A stretch of 14,494 nucleotides of DNA from Draconibacterium sp. (GTDB lineage: Bacteria > Bacteroidota > Bacteroidia > Bacteroidales > Prolixibacteraceae), in assembly GCA_030595485.1 (NCBI GenBank), contig JAUVDE010000040.1, forward strand, positions 1-14,494. The letters run 5' to 3'. The first letter of the stretch is position 1. Each line of letters starts with the position of its first letter. The translations under genes were made by a program, and so were the position numbers. Of this stretch, positions 5,998 through 13,484 are shown in pieces. The notes below the pieces were generated by a model. That model was not told where the DNA came from. It did not search any database and saw only the letters and a list, made by a program, of their open reading frames with translations.

Positions 5998-6027
5998 TTT
6001 GAAACTGCTCAATATAATCTACTTTTA
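5998..6027 (+). promoter_or_regulatory. Candidate promoter for the first Cys lipoprotein
   Basis: TTTG at 5998-6001 and TACTTTTA at 6020-6027 (one mismatch to TAnnTTTG) are separated by 18 bp. The -7 box ends 6 bp before the ATG at 6034, so the transcript would be nearly leaderless. Confidence 0.4.
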
Positions 6028-6033
6028 TAAGCT

Positions 6034-6369
6034 ATGGCGAAGAAAATATTCTACATACTTGTTCTTGTAATGGCATTTGTTTCGTGTGAAAATCGCGAGC
6101 CTTTAACTGTTGAGACGCCTGAATGGTTAACGCCACGTCTTCTGGAACTTGAAAACTCGGGTGATTGCCATGGTTGCACAGTTCAGCGCTGGACCTACGA
6201 TGACCAATTTTACTACCATGTTTACTGTTCGTATTGGTCGTGTTTAGATTGCGAGGTTTATCATTATGACGGCAAGCTAGTGGTTTGGGGAGAAACCGTA
6301 GACCAAGCAGATTACGAGGCAAATAAACACCGTCCCGAGAAGATTTGGGAGTGTGGGGATGAATTGTAA
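6034..6369 (+). CDS. Six-cysteine lipoprotein of unknown function, copy 1
   Basis: The 111-residue protein has a lipoprotein signal peptide ending in AFVSC, with C18 as the lipid attachment site, so it should be membrane-anchored outside the cytoplasm. The mature part reads ETPEWLTPRLLELEN, then six cysteines at 45, 48, 65, 70, 73 and 107 (CHGC, YCSYWSCLDC, IWEC) in a Trp/Tyr-rich context. The next gene is a paralog with the same cysteine spacing from residue 45 onward. Two CxxC pairs plus two single Cys could form disulfides or a metal site; which is not known. I do not recognise a characterised family, though small Bacteroidota lipoproteins with a similar PEWL start exist. It lies after an intrinsic terminator and has its own candidate promoter. 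Confidence 0.85.
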   Translation: MAKKIFYILVLVMAFVSCENREPLTVETPEWLTPRLLELENSGDCHGCTVQRWTYDDQFYYHVYCSYWSCLDCEVYHYDGKLVVWGETVDQADYEANKHRPEKIWECGDEL

Positions 6370-6430
6370 TGCGGTTTTTATTTGACGCAACCAAAAGAAC
6401 AGGAATAGCATCTTCTCTATAAAATCAAAA

Positions 6431-6766
6431 ATGAAACCTTATTTTATTCTTTTATTAATTGTAATTATTTTTTGTTCCTGCAATAAAGATGAAATTTCTG
6501 AATCTGAAATTCCTGAATGGCTGGAGCCAAGAATTGAAGAGTTAGAAAATACGGAGCAGCACTGTTGGAGTTGTAATATTACCAGATATACTTACAACGA
6601 TGAATTTTATTACAATATATATTGTGGTTATTGGTCATGCATGTATTGCAAATTTTATAATAGTGAAGGAACGCTTGTAAGTGAGTTAAGCGAATTTGAC
6701 TTTAATAATTTCATAGCAAACAAACAAGGTGAAATAATCATCTGGGAATGCACAAAATCTGAATAA
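6431..6766 (+). CDS. Six-cysteine lipoprotein of unknown function, copy 2
   Basis: A 111-residue paralog of the preceding gene, 61 bp downstream and probably cotranscribed with it. The signal peptide ends FCSC with C17 the likely lipidated residue; C15 is less likely because of the Phe before it. The mature part shares PEWL-PR--ELEN, RxTYxDxFYYxxYCxYWSCxxC, ANK and IWEC with copy 1. C45, C48, C65, C70, C73 and C107 fall at the same residue numbers. The signal peptide, the loop at 84-95 and the last four residues have diverged, and the coding DNA is more AT-rich than copy 1, so the duplication looks old. Function is unknown. Confidence 0.85.
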   Translation: MKPYFILLLIVIIFCSCNKDEISESEIPEWLEPRIEELENTEQHCWSCNITRYTYNDEFYYNIYCGYWSCMYCKFYNSEGTLVSELSEFDFNNFIANKQGEIIIWECTKSE

Positions 6767-6853
6767 TGAAGAAATCTAGACCCGCTATATTGCAAAGGTT
6801 TTAGTTAACGAGAAATCCTTTCTGAAATTATCTGTGCTATCCGCGTTCTTTTT

Positions 6854-8752
6854 TTACCAGGCAAAATCAATTTTATAATCATCAGGATTTAAATCCCATT
6901 TTTCAATCAGCCATTTTCCGGCACGCATATCGTATTTGTTTCGGGTTTTCGAGGTGGCAGTAGAAATCATATTAATAACTCCTTTTTGAATTTCAGGGCT
7001 GCTCTCTTCAATACAGTCAATGACATTTAATGCATGGCAGCGGGCAAATTCATTATTATTTTTTAATACCGAAAGCAAAGCTGTTTTTGCTGTTTCTTTT
7101 TCGCCTAAAATGTAAAGTGCTTCGGCAGCTACCGAAACTACATTTGCTGAATTATCATTGCATGCAGTCTTTAAATCTTCAATAGCTGGTTTTGCTTTTT
7201 CGCCAAGAATCAACAATCCTGATGCTCCCCAGTAACGAACGGCGCTTTCGTCGTCTTTTAAATAAGCCTGAAGTTTTTCTATGTTTTCAATTCGTCCTAA
7301 AGTTGCAATTTCTGCAGCTTCCATTATGTCGTTTAAGCGTACATTGCCCGTTCGCATATAATCGTACATTGGTTTTTCGGCGGCACGATCAACACGGTCG
7401 GCTTCTGGAATAAAACCGGTATCGTTAATTCGTGTTACCCAACTTTTGTTAGCTGCGCGCATACGTTCCAAAACATCTTTGTACTTAGCATCGGTTGCAA
7501 GATTATTAATTTCCCAAGGGTCATTTTCAGTATCGTATAATTCTTCAACCGGCTTGGCTTCCCAAAAGGCGCTTTGTGTTTTATTACATTCGCCTTTTTC
7601 ATAGGCTTCTTTCCACGAACGAATTGAAGGTGCACGGAACAAATATTCTAAACGTTGCCCATAAATACGGTAGGGCATATAATTTCGAATGTAACGGAAT
7701 TTTTGGTCGCGTACGGCACGACACATGTCGTAGCGTTCATCCATTCTTCCTCTGAACATATAAGCATATTCAGGGTCAGCCGTTTTTTGTTTTCCTAGGA
7801 AAGCGTTTCCTTGCAAATATTCTGGAATTTTAGTTCCAATAATACTCAGTACGGTGGGAACTAAATCGACAAAACTGATAAGTCGGTTTACTTTTGTATT
7901 GGGTTTTTCCTCAGGAAAGAGGTATTTATATTTTTCAGGAATACGAACAATAAACGGAACATGGGTTCCGGTTTCGTACACATAACGTTTACTGCGGGCA
8001 AGCACGCCACCATGGTCGCCATAGTAAAAAACAATCGTGTTTTCTGCCAAACCTGCATCTTCCAATTCTTTAAGCTGCTTGCCAATTTGGGTATCCATAT
8101 CTTCTACTTTATCGTAGTATTGTGCCCAGTCGTGTTTCATGTCGGGTGTTGCCGGGTGATGCGGTGGAATTGGAACTTCATCTGGACTGTGTCTTAGTTG
8201 GCCGTTTGGAATTGATTTATGAATACAACTTTCGTGAGATATGGTTGTGTTAAAAACAGCAAAAAAGGGTTTGCCTTCCGGACGATTTTTCCAATGCGCA
8301 GTTTTACTGCTTTCATCCCAAATTGCATTTACGTCAACATTATTTGTGTTATAATCCGTTTTCGAGTTGTTGGTACAATAATATCCTGCCTCGCGTAAAT
8401 AAACAGGATAGGGTTTAACCGTTTCGGAAAGCGGGTAGTAGCTTCGCATATGTTGACTGCCGTTTGAGCATGCGTAAACTCCGGTAAGAATTGTATTTCG
8501 AGCAGGTGAACAAACGGGAGCATTGGCATATGCATGTGTATATAAAAACCCTTGTGTAGCCAATTTGTCGAGGTTAGGTGTTGTGGCAAAATCATCGCCA
8601 TAACAGCCTAATAAAGGACTGTTGTCTTCGCTGGTTAGCCATAAAATATTTGGTAATTCTTCAGGAACTTTTTCTTCGCACGAAATAAATGTGGTACAAA
8701 TAAAGGCAATAAGAAAAAGGGAAAACAATTGACTTAGGCTTTTAAGTTTCAT
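6854..8752 (-). CDS. Lipoprotein S1-family sulfatase with HEAT-like C-terminal domain
   Basis: The 632-residue protein starts with a lipoprotein signal peptide (FISC, C25 lipidated). It carries an arylsulfatase-type alkaline-phosphatase fold. NILWLTSEDNSPLLGCYGDD (35-54) supplies first metal ligands (E42/D43 region). CSPAR (81-85) is the CxPxR motif whose Cys is matured to formylglycine. YYGDHGG (243-249) supplies D246/H247, with K255 and H264 following. The N-terminal half resembles heparan N-sulfatase-like members that act on sulfated polysaccharides; the substrate is not known. From about residue 480 to 610 are helical repeats (LKDDESAVRYWGASGLLILG and similar units) of HEAT/PBS type. No SusC/D, glycoside hydrolase or maturase gene is nearby. 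It lies 70 bp after the VOC gene on the same strand and may be cotranscribed with it. Confidence 0.93.
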   Translation of the reverse strand: MKLKSLSQLFSLFLIAFICTTFISCEEKVPEELPNILWLTSEDNSPLLGCYGDDFATTPNLDKLATQGFLYTHAYANAPVCSPARNTILTGVYACSNGSQHMRSYYPLSETVKPYPVYLREAGYYCTNNSKTDYNTNNVDVNAIWDESSKTAHWKNRPEGKPFFAVFNTTISHESCIHKSIPNGQLRHSPDEVPIPPHHPATPDMKHDWAQYYDKVEDMDTQIGKQLKELEDAGLAENTIVFYYGDHGGVLARSKRYVYETGTHVPFIVRIPEKYKYLFPEEKPNTKVNRLISFVDLVPTVLSIIGTKIPEYLQGNAFLGKQKTADPEYAYMFRGRMDERYDMCRAVRDQKFRYIRNYMPYRIYGQRLEYLFRAPSIRSWKEAYEKGECNKTQSAFWEAKPVEELYDTENDPWEINNLATDAKYKDVLERMRAANKSWVTRINDTGFIPEADRVDRAAEKPMYDYMRTGNVRLNDIMEAAEIATLGRIENIEKLQAYLKDDESAVRYWGASGLLILGEKAKPAIEDLKTACNDNSANVVSVAAEALYILGEKETAKTALLSVLKNNNEFARCHALNVIDCIEESSPEIQKGVINMISTATSKTRNKYDMRAGKWLIEKWDLNPDDYKIDFAW

Positions 8753-8822
8753 TTTAGGTTGATTTAGATTGAATCCTAAAAATAGAAATTGTTAAGGGAA
8801 AAGAAAGCCAATTGCAGATTAT

Positions 8823-9212
8823 TTACGACATTATTTCTACTCTATTACCATCAGGGTCGAGAAAAATACTTTCGTAAAAACCATCGCCTGTGTTACGAGG
8901 CTCTCCAATAATTTTGAAACCGTCAATACGAAGCGCTTCTGTAATTTCGTTTACTTTCTTTTTTGTACCCACTTTTATGGCAAAATGAATGAGACCCGTA
9001 AATTGTTTTAAGGGATTGTTACGTGTTTTTGGAATACGTGGCATTTCCATAAATTCGATTCTGCAATCGCCACCCATGGAGAGAAAGTACGAGCGGAATT
9101 CGCGGCTATGGTTATGGTAAATTTCGTTTGATGAAGCATCGAAATAATGCATGTAGAAATTTCTGAGACCTTCAAGATTATTTGTCCAAATGGCAATATG
9201 GTCGATTCTCAT
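8823..9212 (-). CDS. Glyoxalase/VOC superfamily protein
   Basis: This 129-residue protein has the two beta-alpha-beta-beta-beta modules of the vicinal oxygen chelate fold, starting RIDHIAIWTNNLEGLRNFYM. The four metal-ligand positions of glyoxalase I-type enzymes can all be read: H5, E53 (RIEFMEM), H76 (LIHFAIKVG) and E126 (NRVEIMS). The conserved FLDPDGNRVEI ending is present, so it is probably an active metalloenzyme. The substrate is unknown; lactoylglutathione lyase is a generic database label for such proteins and is not shown here. It sits between the HD-hydrolase and sulfatase genes with gaps of 63 and 70 bp on the same strand. Confidence 0.88.
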   Translation of the reverse strand: MRIDHIAIWTNNLEGLRNFYMHYFDASSNEIYHNHSREFRSYFLSMGGDCRIEFMEMPRIPKTRNNPLKQFTGLIHFAIKVGTKKKVNEITEALRIDGFKIIGEPRNTGDGFYESIFLDPDGNRVEIMS

Positions 9213-9275
9213 GGTTTTATCTTTTTCTGCTACTAAATGTACAAAACGTTTAATTGAAAAGCCAGTCCTTAAGAG

Positions 9276-9932
9276 TTAAATTTTGCTATTCCATTCATCA
9301 AAAAATTGTTTTAAAAAATCTTCCATGAATAGATGGCGAGATTTTGCAATATTAATAGCAGTCTTCGTATTTAATCGGTCTTTTAAAAGTAAAAGCTTTT
9401 CGTAAAAATGATTAATAGTTGGAGCCGTTGTCTTTTGGTAAGCATCAAAACTCTGGTGCATCTCAGATTTTATATCTGGATCGTACATCAGGCGGTTTTT
9501 ATTGCCACCGTAGGCAAAAGTACGAGCAATTCCTATGGCGCCAATGGCATCAAGGCGATCGGCATCTTGTGCAATTTTTGCTTCTGTCGAAATAGCTTTG
9601 GTTTCAACTCCGGCGCCTTTAAACGAAACCTGTTCAATTATTTCAATAATCTTAGTCGTTTCTTCTTGCGATAGGTTTATCGATTTTAGCCAAGCTTCTG
9701 TTTTTGATTCATCATCTGGATTAACCAGTTTCCAATCGTCTAAATCGTGAAGTAAAGCTGCCAATTCAATAATAAAAACATTACCTCCTTCTTGCTCTGA
9801 AATGTTAAGTGCAAGGTTTCTAACCCGATGAATATGCCACCAGTCGTGCCCCGAACCTTCGTCTTTAAAATATTCTTTTACATAGTTTTCTGTCTGAAGA
9901 AGTACTTCTTTTTGTCGAATATTAGAACTCAT
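9276..9932 (-). CDS. HD-domain phosphohydrolase (YedJ-like)
   Basis: A 218-residue soluble HD-superfamily protein. Visible motifs are GHDWWHIHRVRNLAL (28-42, metal-ligand His in the first HD helix), LLHDLDD (60-66, the HD dyad H62/D63) and AQDADRLDAIGAIGIARTFA (121-140, the downstream Asp). The QDADRLDAIGAIGIAR block is characteristic of the YedJ/YpgQ group, some members of which act on nucleotides. The true substrate here is unknown. ATG 9932 is the first Met and gives a family-typical length. The gene is first in a minus-strand run with the VOC and sulfatase genes and is divergent from the acyl-CoA synthetase across 209 bp. Confidence 0.9.
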   Translation of the reverse strand: MSSNIRQKEVLLQTENYVKEYFKDEGSGHDWWHIHRVRNLALNISEQEGGNVFIIELAALLHDLDDWKLVNPDDESKTEAWLKSINLSQEETTKIIEIIEQVSFKGAGVETKAISTEAKIAQDADRLDAIGAIGIARTFAYGGNKNRLMYDPDIKSEMHQSFDAYQKTTAPTINHFYEKLLLLKDRLNTKTAINIAKSRHLFMEDFLKQFFDEWNSKI

Positions 9933-10085
9933 AATTCAAAGTTTAGACCATAAAAGTAGATTTTAAACCCTAAAAAACGTTAATAATTTCAATTCAAAAA
10001 CATAAGCAATTGATAATCAATGCCTAGTGGCTTGATCGTAATTTGAATGTAAGCTATGTTGCAAGACAAGATGTGCCTTTTTTAT

Positions 10086-10093
10086 TATTTTTG
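10086..10093 (+). promoter_or_regulatory. Candidate -7 element (TATTTTTG) for the acyl-CoA synthetase
   Basis: This is an exact TAnnTTTG match 48 bp before the ATG. The nearest TTG upstream (10059-10061) is 24 bp away, somewhat longer than usual. Confidence 0.45.
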
Positions 10094-10126
10094 CTGCCGT
10101 TCGTAAAGAACATTTGTATCATAGAC

Positions 10127-10133
10127 AGGGAGG
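10127..10133 (+). promoter_or_regulatory. Strong Shine-Dalgarno (AGGGAGG) for the acyl-CoA synthetase
   Basis: AGGGAGG lies 8 nt before the ATG at 10142. It is a near-consensus ribosome-binding site, unlike most genes here, which have AT-rich leaders, and it fixes the start codon. Confidence 0.7.
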
Positions 10134-10141
10134 ATAAATAA

Positions 10142-11806
10142 ATGATTAATACATCGAAACTTACTTTGCCATCGATGTTTTATAAATCGGTGGAAGAATT
10201 TGCCGATAAAACATCGATTGTTTTTGTAGGAGAAGAAGATTACACCTATAAGAATTTAGGTAATGATGTTGAGCTTTTGGCTGAATTGCTGCTGGAGCTC
10301 GGCGTTAAGCGTGGCGATAAAATTGCACTTTTAAGTAACAATATGCCCAACTGGGGAAAAGCATTCTTTGCTATTTCTGTAGTGGGGGCTGTTGCCGTTC
10401 CAATTTTACCCGATTTTCATGAGAATGAAATAAAAACGATAATTGAACACTCCGAATCGAAACTACTTATGGTTTCTGAAGGTTTGTATAAATCAGTGAA
10501 TGACGAAGCAGCTGCTTTAATCGATAATATGATAATGGTCGATAATTTTGCCATTATTCCAAAAGAAACTCCTGCAGAGCATTTAAAACTTTTAACAAGT
10601 TCAGCTCCCCAGATGAAAACCAGCTTTGAGCCGGTTGATGTGGATGAGCAAGAATTGGCATCTATAATCTATACTTCGGGAACAACAGGGAGTTCGAAAG
10701 GGGTAATGTTAACTCACAAAAATTTGGCTTGGACTGCGCAGCAAAGTAGAACCTTGTTTGCCGTAAAAAGCAACGATGTTTTCCTTTCTTTAATGCCATT
10801 GTCGCATACTTTAGAAAATACAGTTGGATTTTTATTGCCGATAATGTACGGTGCTTCTGTTCATTATTTGCGCAAACCTCCTGTGCCATCGGTGTTGTTA
10901 CCGGCACTTAAAAAAGTTAAACCAACAGTAATGCTTTTGGTTCCGCTAATTATCGAGAAGGTGTACAAAGCAAAAATTCAACCTACTTTTCAGAAAAGTG
11001 GTTTAATGCGTTTTTTAACAACGTTTGCACCCACCCGAAAAGTATTGCATAAAGTGGCCTCGAAAAAGCTTTACGAAACATTTGGTGGAAGGCTGCGATT
11101 CTTTGGAATTGGTGGTGCAAAATTAGATGCAACGGTTGAGCGCTTTTTGTATGAAGGTGGTTTTCCGTATGCAATTGGTTATGGTTTAACCGAAACGGCT
11201 CCCTTATTATCGGGTGCTGTTGCTCAAAATAGAACAATTGGTTCCGCAGGAATTGCAATGGAGGGTGTTTCCCTTCGTATTGCCAGCCCTGATCTGAAAA
11301 CCGGAGAAGGAGAAATTCAGGCAAAAGGCCAGAATGTAATGCAAGGTTATTACAAAGCACCTGAATTAACCAAAGATGTTTTTACCGAAGATGGTTGGTT
11401 TAGAACCGGCGATCGTGGAATGTTTGACAAAAACAATTTATTACACATAAAAGGCCGAATTAAGACCATGATTGTGGGCGCCAGTGGCGAAAATATTTAT
11501 CCCGAAGAGATTGAAACGGTTATCAATAAAATGCGATTTGTATTGGAATCGGTAGTGGTTGAGAAAAAAGGGAAGTTGGTTGCCATGATTCATTTAAATG
11601 TGGAAGAAGTGGAAGAGAACTTCAAGCATATGAAAGAGGAAGCGAAACAATACTTTGCCGATAAATCGGATGAGCTACTTGCCGAAATTCAGAAAAAGGT
11701 GAATGAGGAAGTAAATAAGTTCTCACGAATTAATCAAGTTATTTTGCAGCCTATTCCTTTTGAAAGAACTCCGACACGAAAAATTAAGCGTTTTTTATAC
11801 GCTTAG
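10142..11806 (+). CDS. Long-chain fatty acid--CoA ligase (AMP-forming)
   Basis: This 554-residue ANL-superfamily enzyme activates a carboxylic acid with ATP to an acyl-adenylate and then transfers it to CoA. Motifs in order: YTSGTTGSSKGVMLTHKN (177-194, ATP loop), GYGLTETAPLLSG (346-358, adenine/acyl site), GWFRTGDRG (418-426, with the ribose-binding D424), KGRIKTMIVGASGENIYPEEIE (437-458, hinge and C-terminal domain) and RTPTRKIKRF (542-551, with the catalytic Lys at 547). Length and the GASGENIYPEEIE motif fit long-chain acyl-CoA synthetases (FadD/FAA-like) better than acetyl-CoA synthetase, though exact chain length is not readable. It has its own promoter and strong ribosome-binding site and ends in an intrinsic terminator, so it appears monocistronic. 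It is divergent from the HD-hydrolase gene. Confidence 0.93.
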   Translation: MINTSKLTLPSMFYKSVEEFADKTSIVFVGEEDYTYKNLGNDVELLAELLLELGVKRGDKIALLSNNMPNWGKAFFAISVVGAVAVPILPDFHENEIKTIIEHSESKLLMVSEGLYKSVNDEAAALIDNMIMVDNFAIIPKETPAEHLKLLTSSAPQMKTSFEPVDVDEQELASIIYTSGTTGSSKGVMLTHKNLAWTAQQSRTLFAVKSNDVFLSLMPLSHTLENTVGFLLPIMYGASVHYLRKPPVPSVLLPALKKVKPTVMLLVPLIIEKVYKAKIQPTFQKSGLMRFLTTFAPTRKVLHKVASKKLYETFGGRLRFFGIGGAKLDATVERFLYEGGFPYAIGYGLTETAPLLSGAVAQNRTIGSAGIAMEGVSLRIASPDLKTGEGEIQAKGQNVMQGYYKAPELTKDVFTEDGWFRTGDRGMFDKNNLLHIKGRIKTMIVGASGENIYPEEIETVINKMRFVLESVVVEKKGKLVAMIHLNVEEVEENFKHMKEEAKQYFADKSDELLAEIQKKVNEEVNKFSRINQVILQPIPFERTPTRKIKRFLYA

Positions 11807-11822
11807 CTTAAAATATATTGTG

Positions 11823-11858
11823 AAAAAGGAAAGTCTTTGTAAAGGCTTTCCTTTTTTT
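11823..11858 (+). terminator. Intrinsic terminator after the acyl-CoA synthetase
   Basis: AAGGAAAG-T-CTTT (11826-11838) pairs with AAAG-G-CTTTCCTT (11841-11853) around a 2-nt gap with one internal mismatch, and the stem runs into seven T residues. It lies 17 bp past the stop codon. Confidence 0.85.
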
Positions 11859-11902
11859 GTTTGGCTGAGACGAGAATTTTAAAACAATCTCTTAGATTTT
11901 GT

Positions 11903-11910
11903 TAATTTTG
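11903..11910 (+). promoter_or_regulatory. Candidate -7 element (TAATTTTG) for purM
   Basis: This is an exact TAnnTTTG match 23 bp before the purM ATG, just after the upstream terminator. No good -33 TTTG is present at the expected distance. Confidence 0.45.
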
Positions 11911-11933
11911 TATCCACAAAAATTACGAGGAAA

Positions 11934-13103
11934 ATGGTAACTGAATCGAGATATAGCGCAAGGGGTGTTTCAGCATCGAAAGAAGACGTGCATGAGGCAA
12001 TTAAAAATGTCGACAAAGGATTGTTTCCAAAGGCATTTTGTAAAATTGTTCCCGATATTTTGGGCGGTGATCCAGAGTGGTGTAACATTATGCATGCCGA
12101 TGGTGCAGGAACAAAATCGGCATTGGCTTACATGTACTGGAAAGAAACCGGCGATATCTCGGTGTGGAAAGGCATTGCTCAAGATGCTTTAATTATGAAT
12201 GTTGACGATTTACTTTGTATTGGCGCTACCGATAATATTTTGGTATCGTCAACCATTGGACGTAATAAAAACAATATTCCGGGCGAAGTAATTGGAGCCA
12301 TTATTAACGGAACCGAGGAACTTTTGAAAAGCCTTCGCGAAATGGGAATTAGCATTTATTCAACTGGTGGAGAAACGGCCGATGTGGGCGATTTGGTTCG
12401 CACCATAATTGTTGATTCAACGGTTACTTGTAGAATGAAAAAGGCCGATGTTGTTTCGGCTGATAATATAAAAGCAGGAGATGTTATTGTTGGACTTTCA
12501 TCGTCGGGAATAGCAACATACGAAACAGAATACAATGGTGGAATGGGAAGCAACGGATTAACTTCTGCGCGCCACGATGTATTCTCCAACTGTTTAGCTG
12601 AAAAATATCCTGAAAGTTTTGACCCCAAAGTTCCATCGGATTTGGTTTATTCGGGAGCTAAAAAATTAACTGAGGCTGTTGAAGGTTTGGATATCGATGC
12701 CGGTAAACTGGTACTCTCGCCGACCCGAACTTATGCTCCGGTTGTAAAACAATTGCTCGATAAATTTCGAGGACAAATTTCAGGAATGATTCATTGTTCG
12801 GGTGGTGCACAAACAAAAGTGCTTCATTTTGTCGATGATGTTCATGTAATAAAAGATAATATGTTCCCGGTTCCGCCGCTGTTTAAACTTATTCAGGAGC
12901 AGTCGGGAACCGATTGGAAGGAAATGTACAAGGTGTTTAATATGGGACACCGATACGAAGTATACTGTGGTGCTGATGTGGCTGAGGAGGTTATTAAAAT
13001 CTCGGAATCATTTAATATCGATGCACTAATTATTGGAAAAGTTGAACCTTTTGACGGGAAGAAGCTTACTATTAAGTCGGAAAAAGGAACTTTCGAATAC
13101 TAG
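11934..13103 (+). CDS. purM: Phosphoribosylformylglycinamidine cyclo-ligase (AIR synthetase)
   Basis: PurM converts formylglycinamidine ribonucleotide to aminoimidazole ribonucleotide with ATP, the fifth step of purine synthesis. The 389-residue protein is the long form usual in Bacteroidota; many other bacteria have about 345 residues. It begins RYSARGVSASKEDVHEAI and shows HADGAGTKSALAYM (54-67), the family DGxGTK motif, MNVDDLLCIGA (89-99) with the paired aspartates, STGGETADVGDLVRT, and the C-terminal GMIHCSGGAQTKV and NMGHRYEVYC motifs that substitute for the GxG/NxG motifs of shorter PurMs. ATG 11934 precedes the conserved N-terminus. The gene has its own -7 element. prfA follows 381 bp downstream, an interval enlarged by the GIY-YIG unit. 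Confidence 0.93.
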   Translation: MVTESRYSARGVSASKEDVHEAIKNVDKGLFPKAFCKIVPDILGGDPEWCNIMHADGAGTKSALAYMYWKETGDISVWKGIAQDALIMNVDDLLCIGATDNILVSSTIGRNKNNIPGEVIGAIINGTEELLKSLREMGISIYSTGGETADVGDLVRTIIVDSTVTCRMKKADVVSADNIKAGDVIVGLSSSGIATYETEYNGGMGSNGLTSARHDVFSNCLAEKYPESFDPKVPSDLVYSGAKKLTEAVEGLDIDAGKLVLSPTRTYAPVVKQLLDKFRGQISGMIHCSGGAQTKVLHFVDDVHVIKDNMFPVPPLFKLIQEQSGTDWKEMYKVFNMGHRYEVYCGADVAEEVIKISESFNIDALIIGKVEPFDGKKLTIKSEKGTFEY

Positions 13104-13104
13104 C

Positions 13105-13129
13105 TCATTCCCACGGAAGTGGGAATCTC
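13105..13129. repeat. Left palindromic inverted repeat of the GIY-YIG unit
   Basis: ATTCCCAC-GGAA-GTGGGAAT at 13107-13126 is a palindrome with 8-bp arms, starting 3 bp after the purM stop codon. The 25-bp repeat is an inverted copy of 13432-13456 with two mismatches, both in the loop. It fits the ATTCCC-N8-GGGAAT form of the Neisseria dRS3 repeat. It could also stabilise the purM transcript end. Confidence 0.8.
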
Positions 13130-13141
13130 AGGTTAATAAAA

Positions 13142-13431
13142 ATGGCAAACTTTTATGTTTACATATTAGCCAATAAACAAAATGGTGTTTTATATATTGG
13201 ATTGACAAATGAGTTGGAGAGAAGATTAGGTGAGCATAAAGAGAAGATACTAAAAGGATTCACTCAGAATACAATGTAGATAAACTAATGTATTTTGAGG
13301 AATTTGACTCATACGAAGAAGCTTTTACAAGAGAAAGGCGATTGAAAAAGTGGAATCGCGATTGGAAAATAAAATTAGTAGAAAAAGAAAATCCGGGTTG
13401 GAACGATTTATCAGCCGAGTGGTTTGAGTAG
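13142..13431 (+). pseudogene. GIY-YIG nuclease (YhbQ/UvrC-N-like), frameshifted
   Basis: Frame 1 (13142-13279) encodes 45 residues, MANFYVYILANKQNGVLYIG then LTNELERRLGEHK, containing the YVYIL and YIG strands and the helix Arg of the GIY-YIG nuclease domain. It ends in TAG after an aberrant QNTM. Another frame, from 13264 to the stop at 13429-13431, supplies the expected remainder: SEYNVDKLMYFEEF, then EEAFTRERRLKKWNRDWK and the terminal NPGWNDLSAEWFE. Joined, they give about 96 residues, the normal length of the single-domain YhbQ-type family. One missing base near 13258-13264 accounts for the break. A sequencing error or translational frameshift is possible but no clear slippery site is seen. 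It lies between inverted palindromes after purM. Confidence 0.88.
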
Positions 13432-13456
13432 GAGATTCCCACCTACGTGGGAATGA
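13432..13456. repeat. Right palindromic inverted repeat of the GIY-YIG unit
   Basis: ATTCCCAC-CTAC-GTGGGAAT at 13435-13454 has the same 8-bp arms as the left copy in inverted overall orientation, and begins 1 bp after the GIY-YIG stop codon. It ends 28 bp before the prfA ATG. Confidence 0.8.
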
Positions 13457-13484
13457 TACTCTAGGATGAAAGGAAAATAATTAA

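Larger units (their letters stand above)
13105..13456 (+). mobile_element. Putative GIY-YIG nuclease unit bracketed by inverted palindromes
   Basis: A 352-bp unit made of a small GIY-YIG gene (broken) between two 25-bp inverted repeats, each itself a 20-bp palindrome. It is wedged between purM and prfA, which in Bacteroidota are often close neighbours. There is no exact target duplication; the left flank TACTAGC and right flank TACTCTAG are only similar. The combination resembles a short palindromic repeat with its own endonuclease, analogous in layout to REP sequences with RAYT transposases. Mobility is inferred, not shown. Confidence 0.5.

Noticed and set aside
6825..6849. TCTGTGCTATCCGCG, similar to a common intergenic repeat phrase
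   Set aside because: There is only one short copy, without partner or palindrome, which is not enough to call a repeat.
13107..13126. The palindrome after purM as an intrinsic terminator
   Set aside because: The stem is good but no T-run follows, and a matching inverted copy 330 bp away suits a paired-repeat explanation better.
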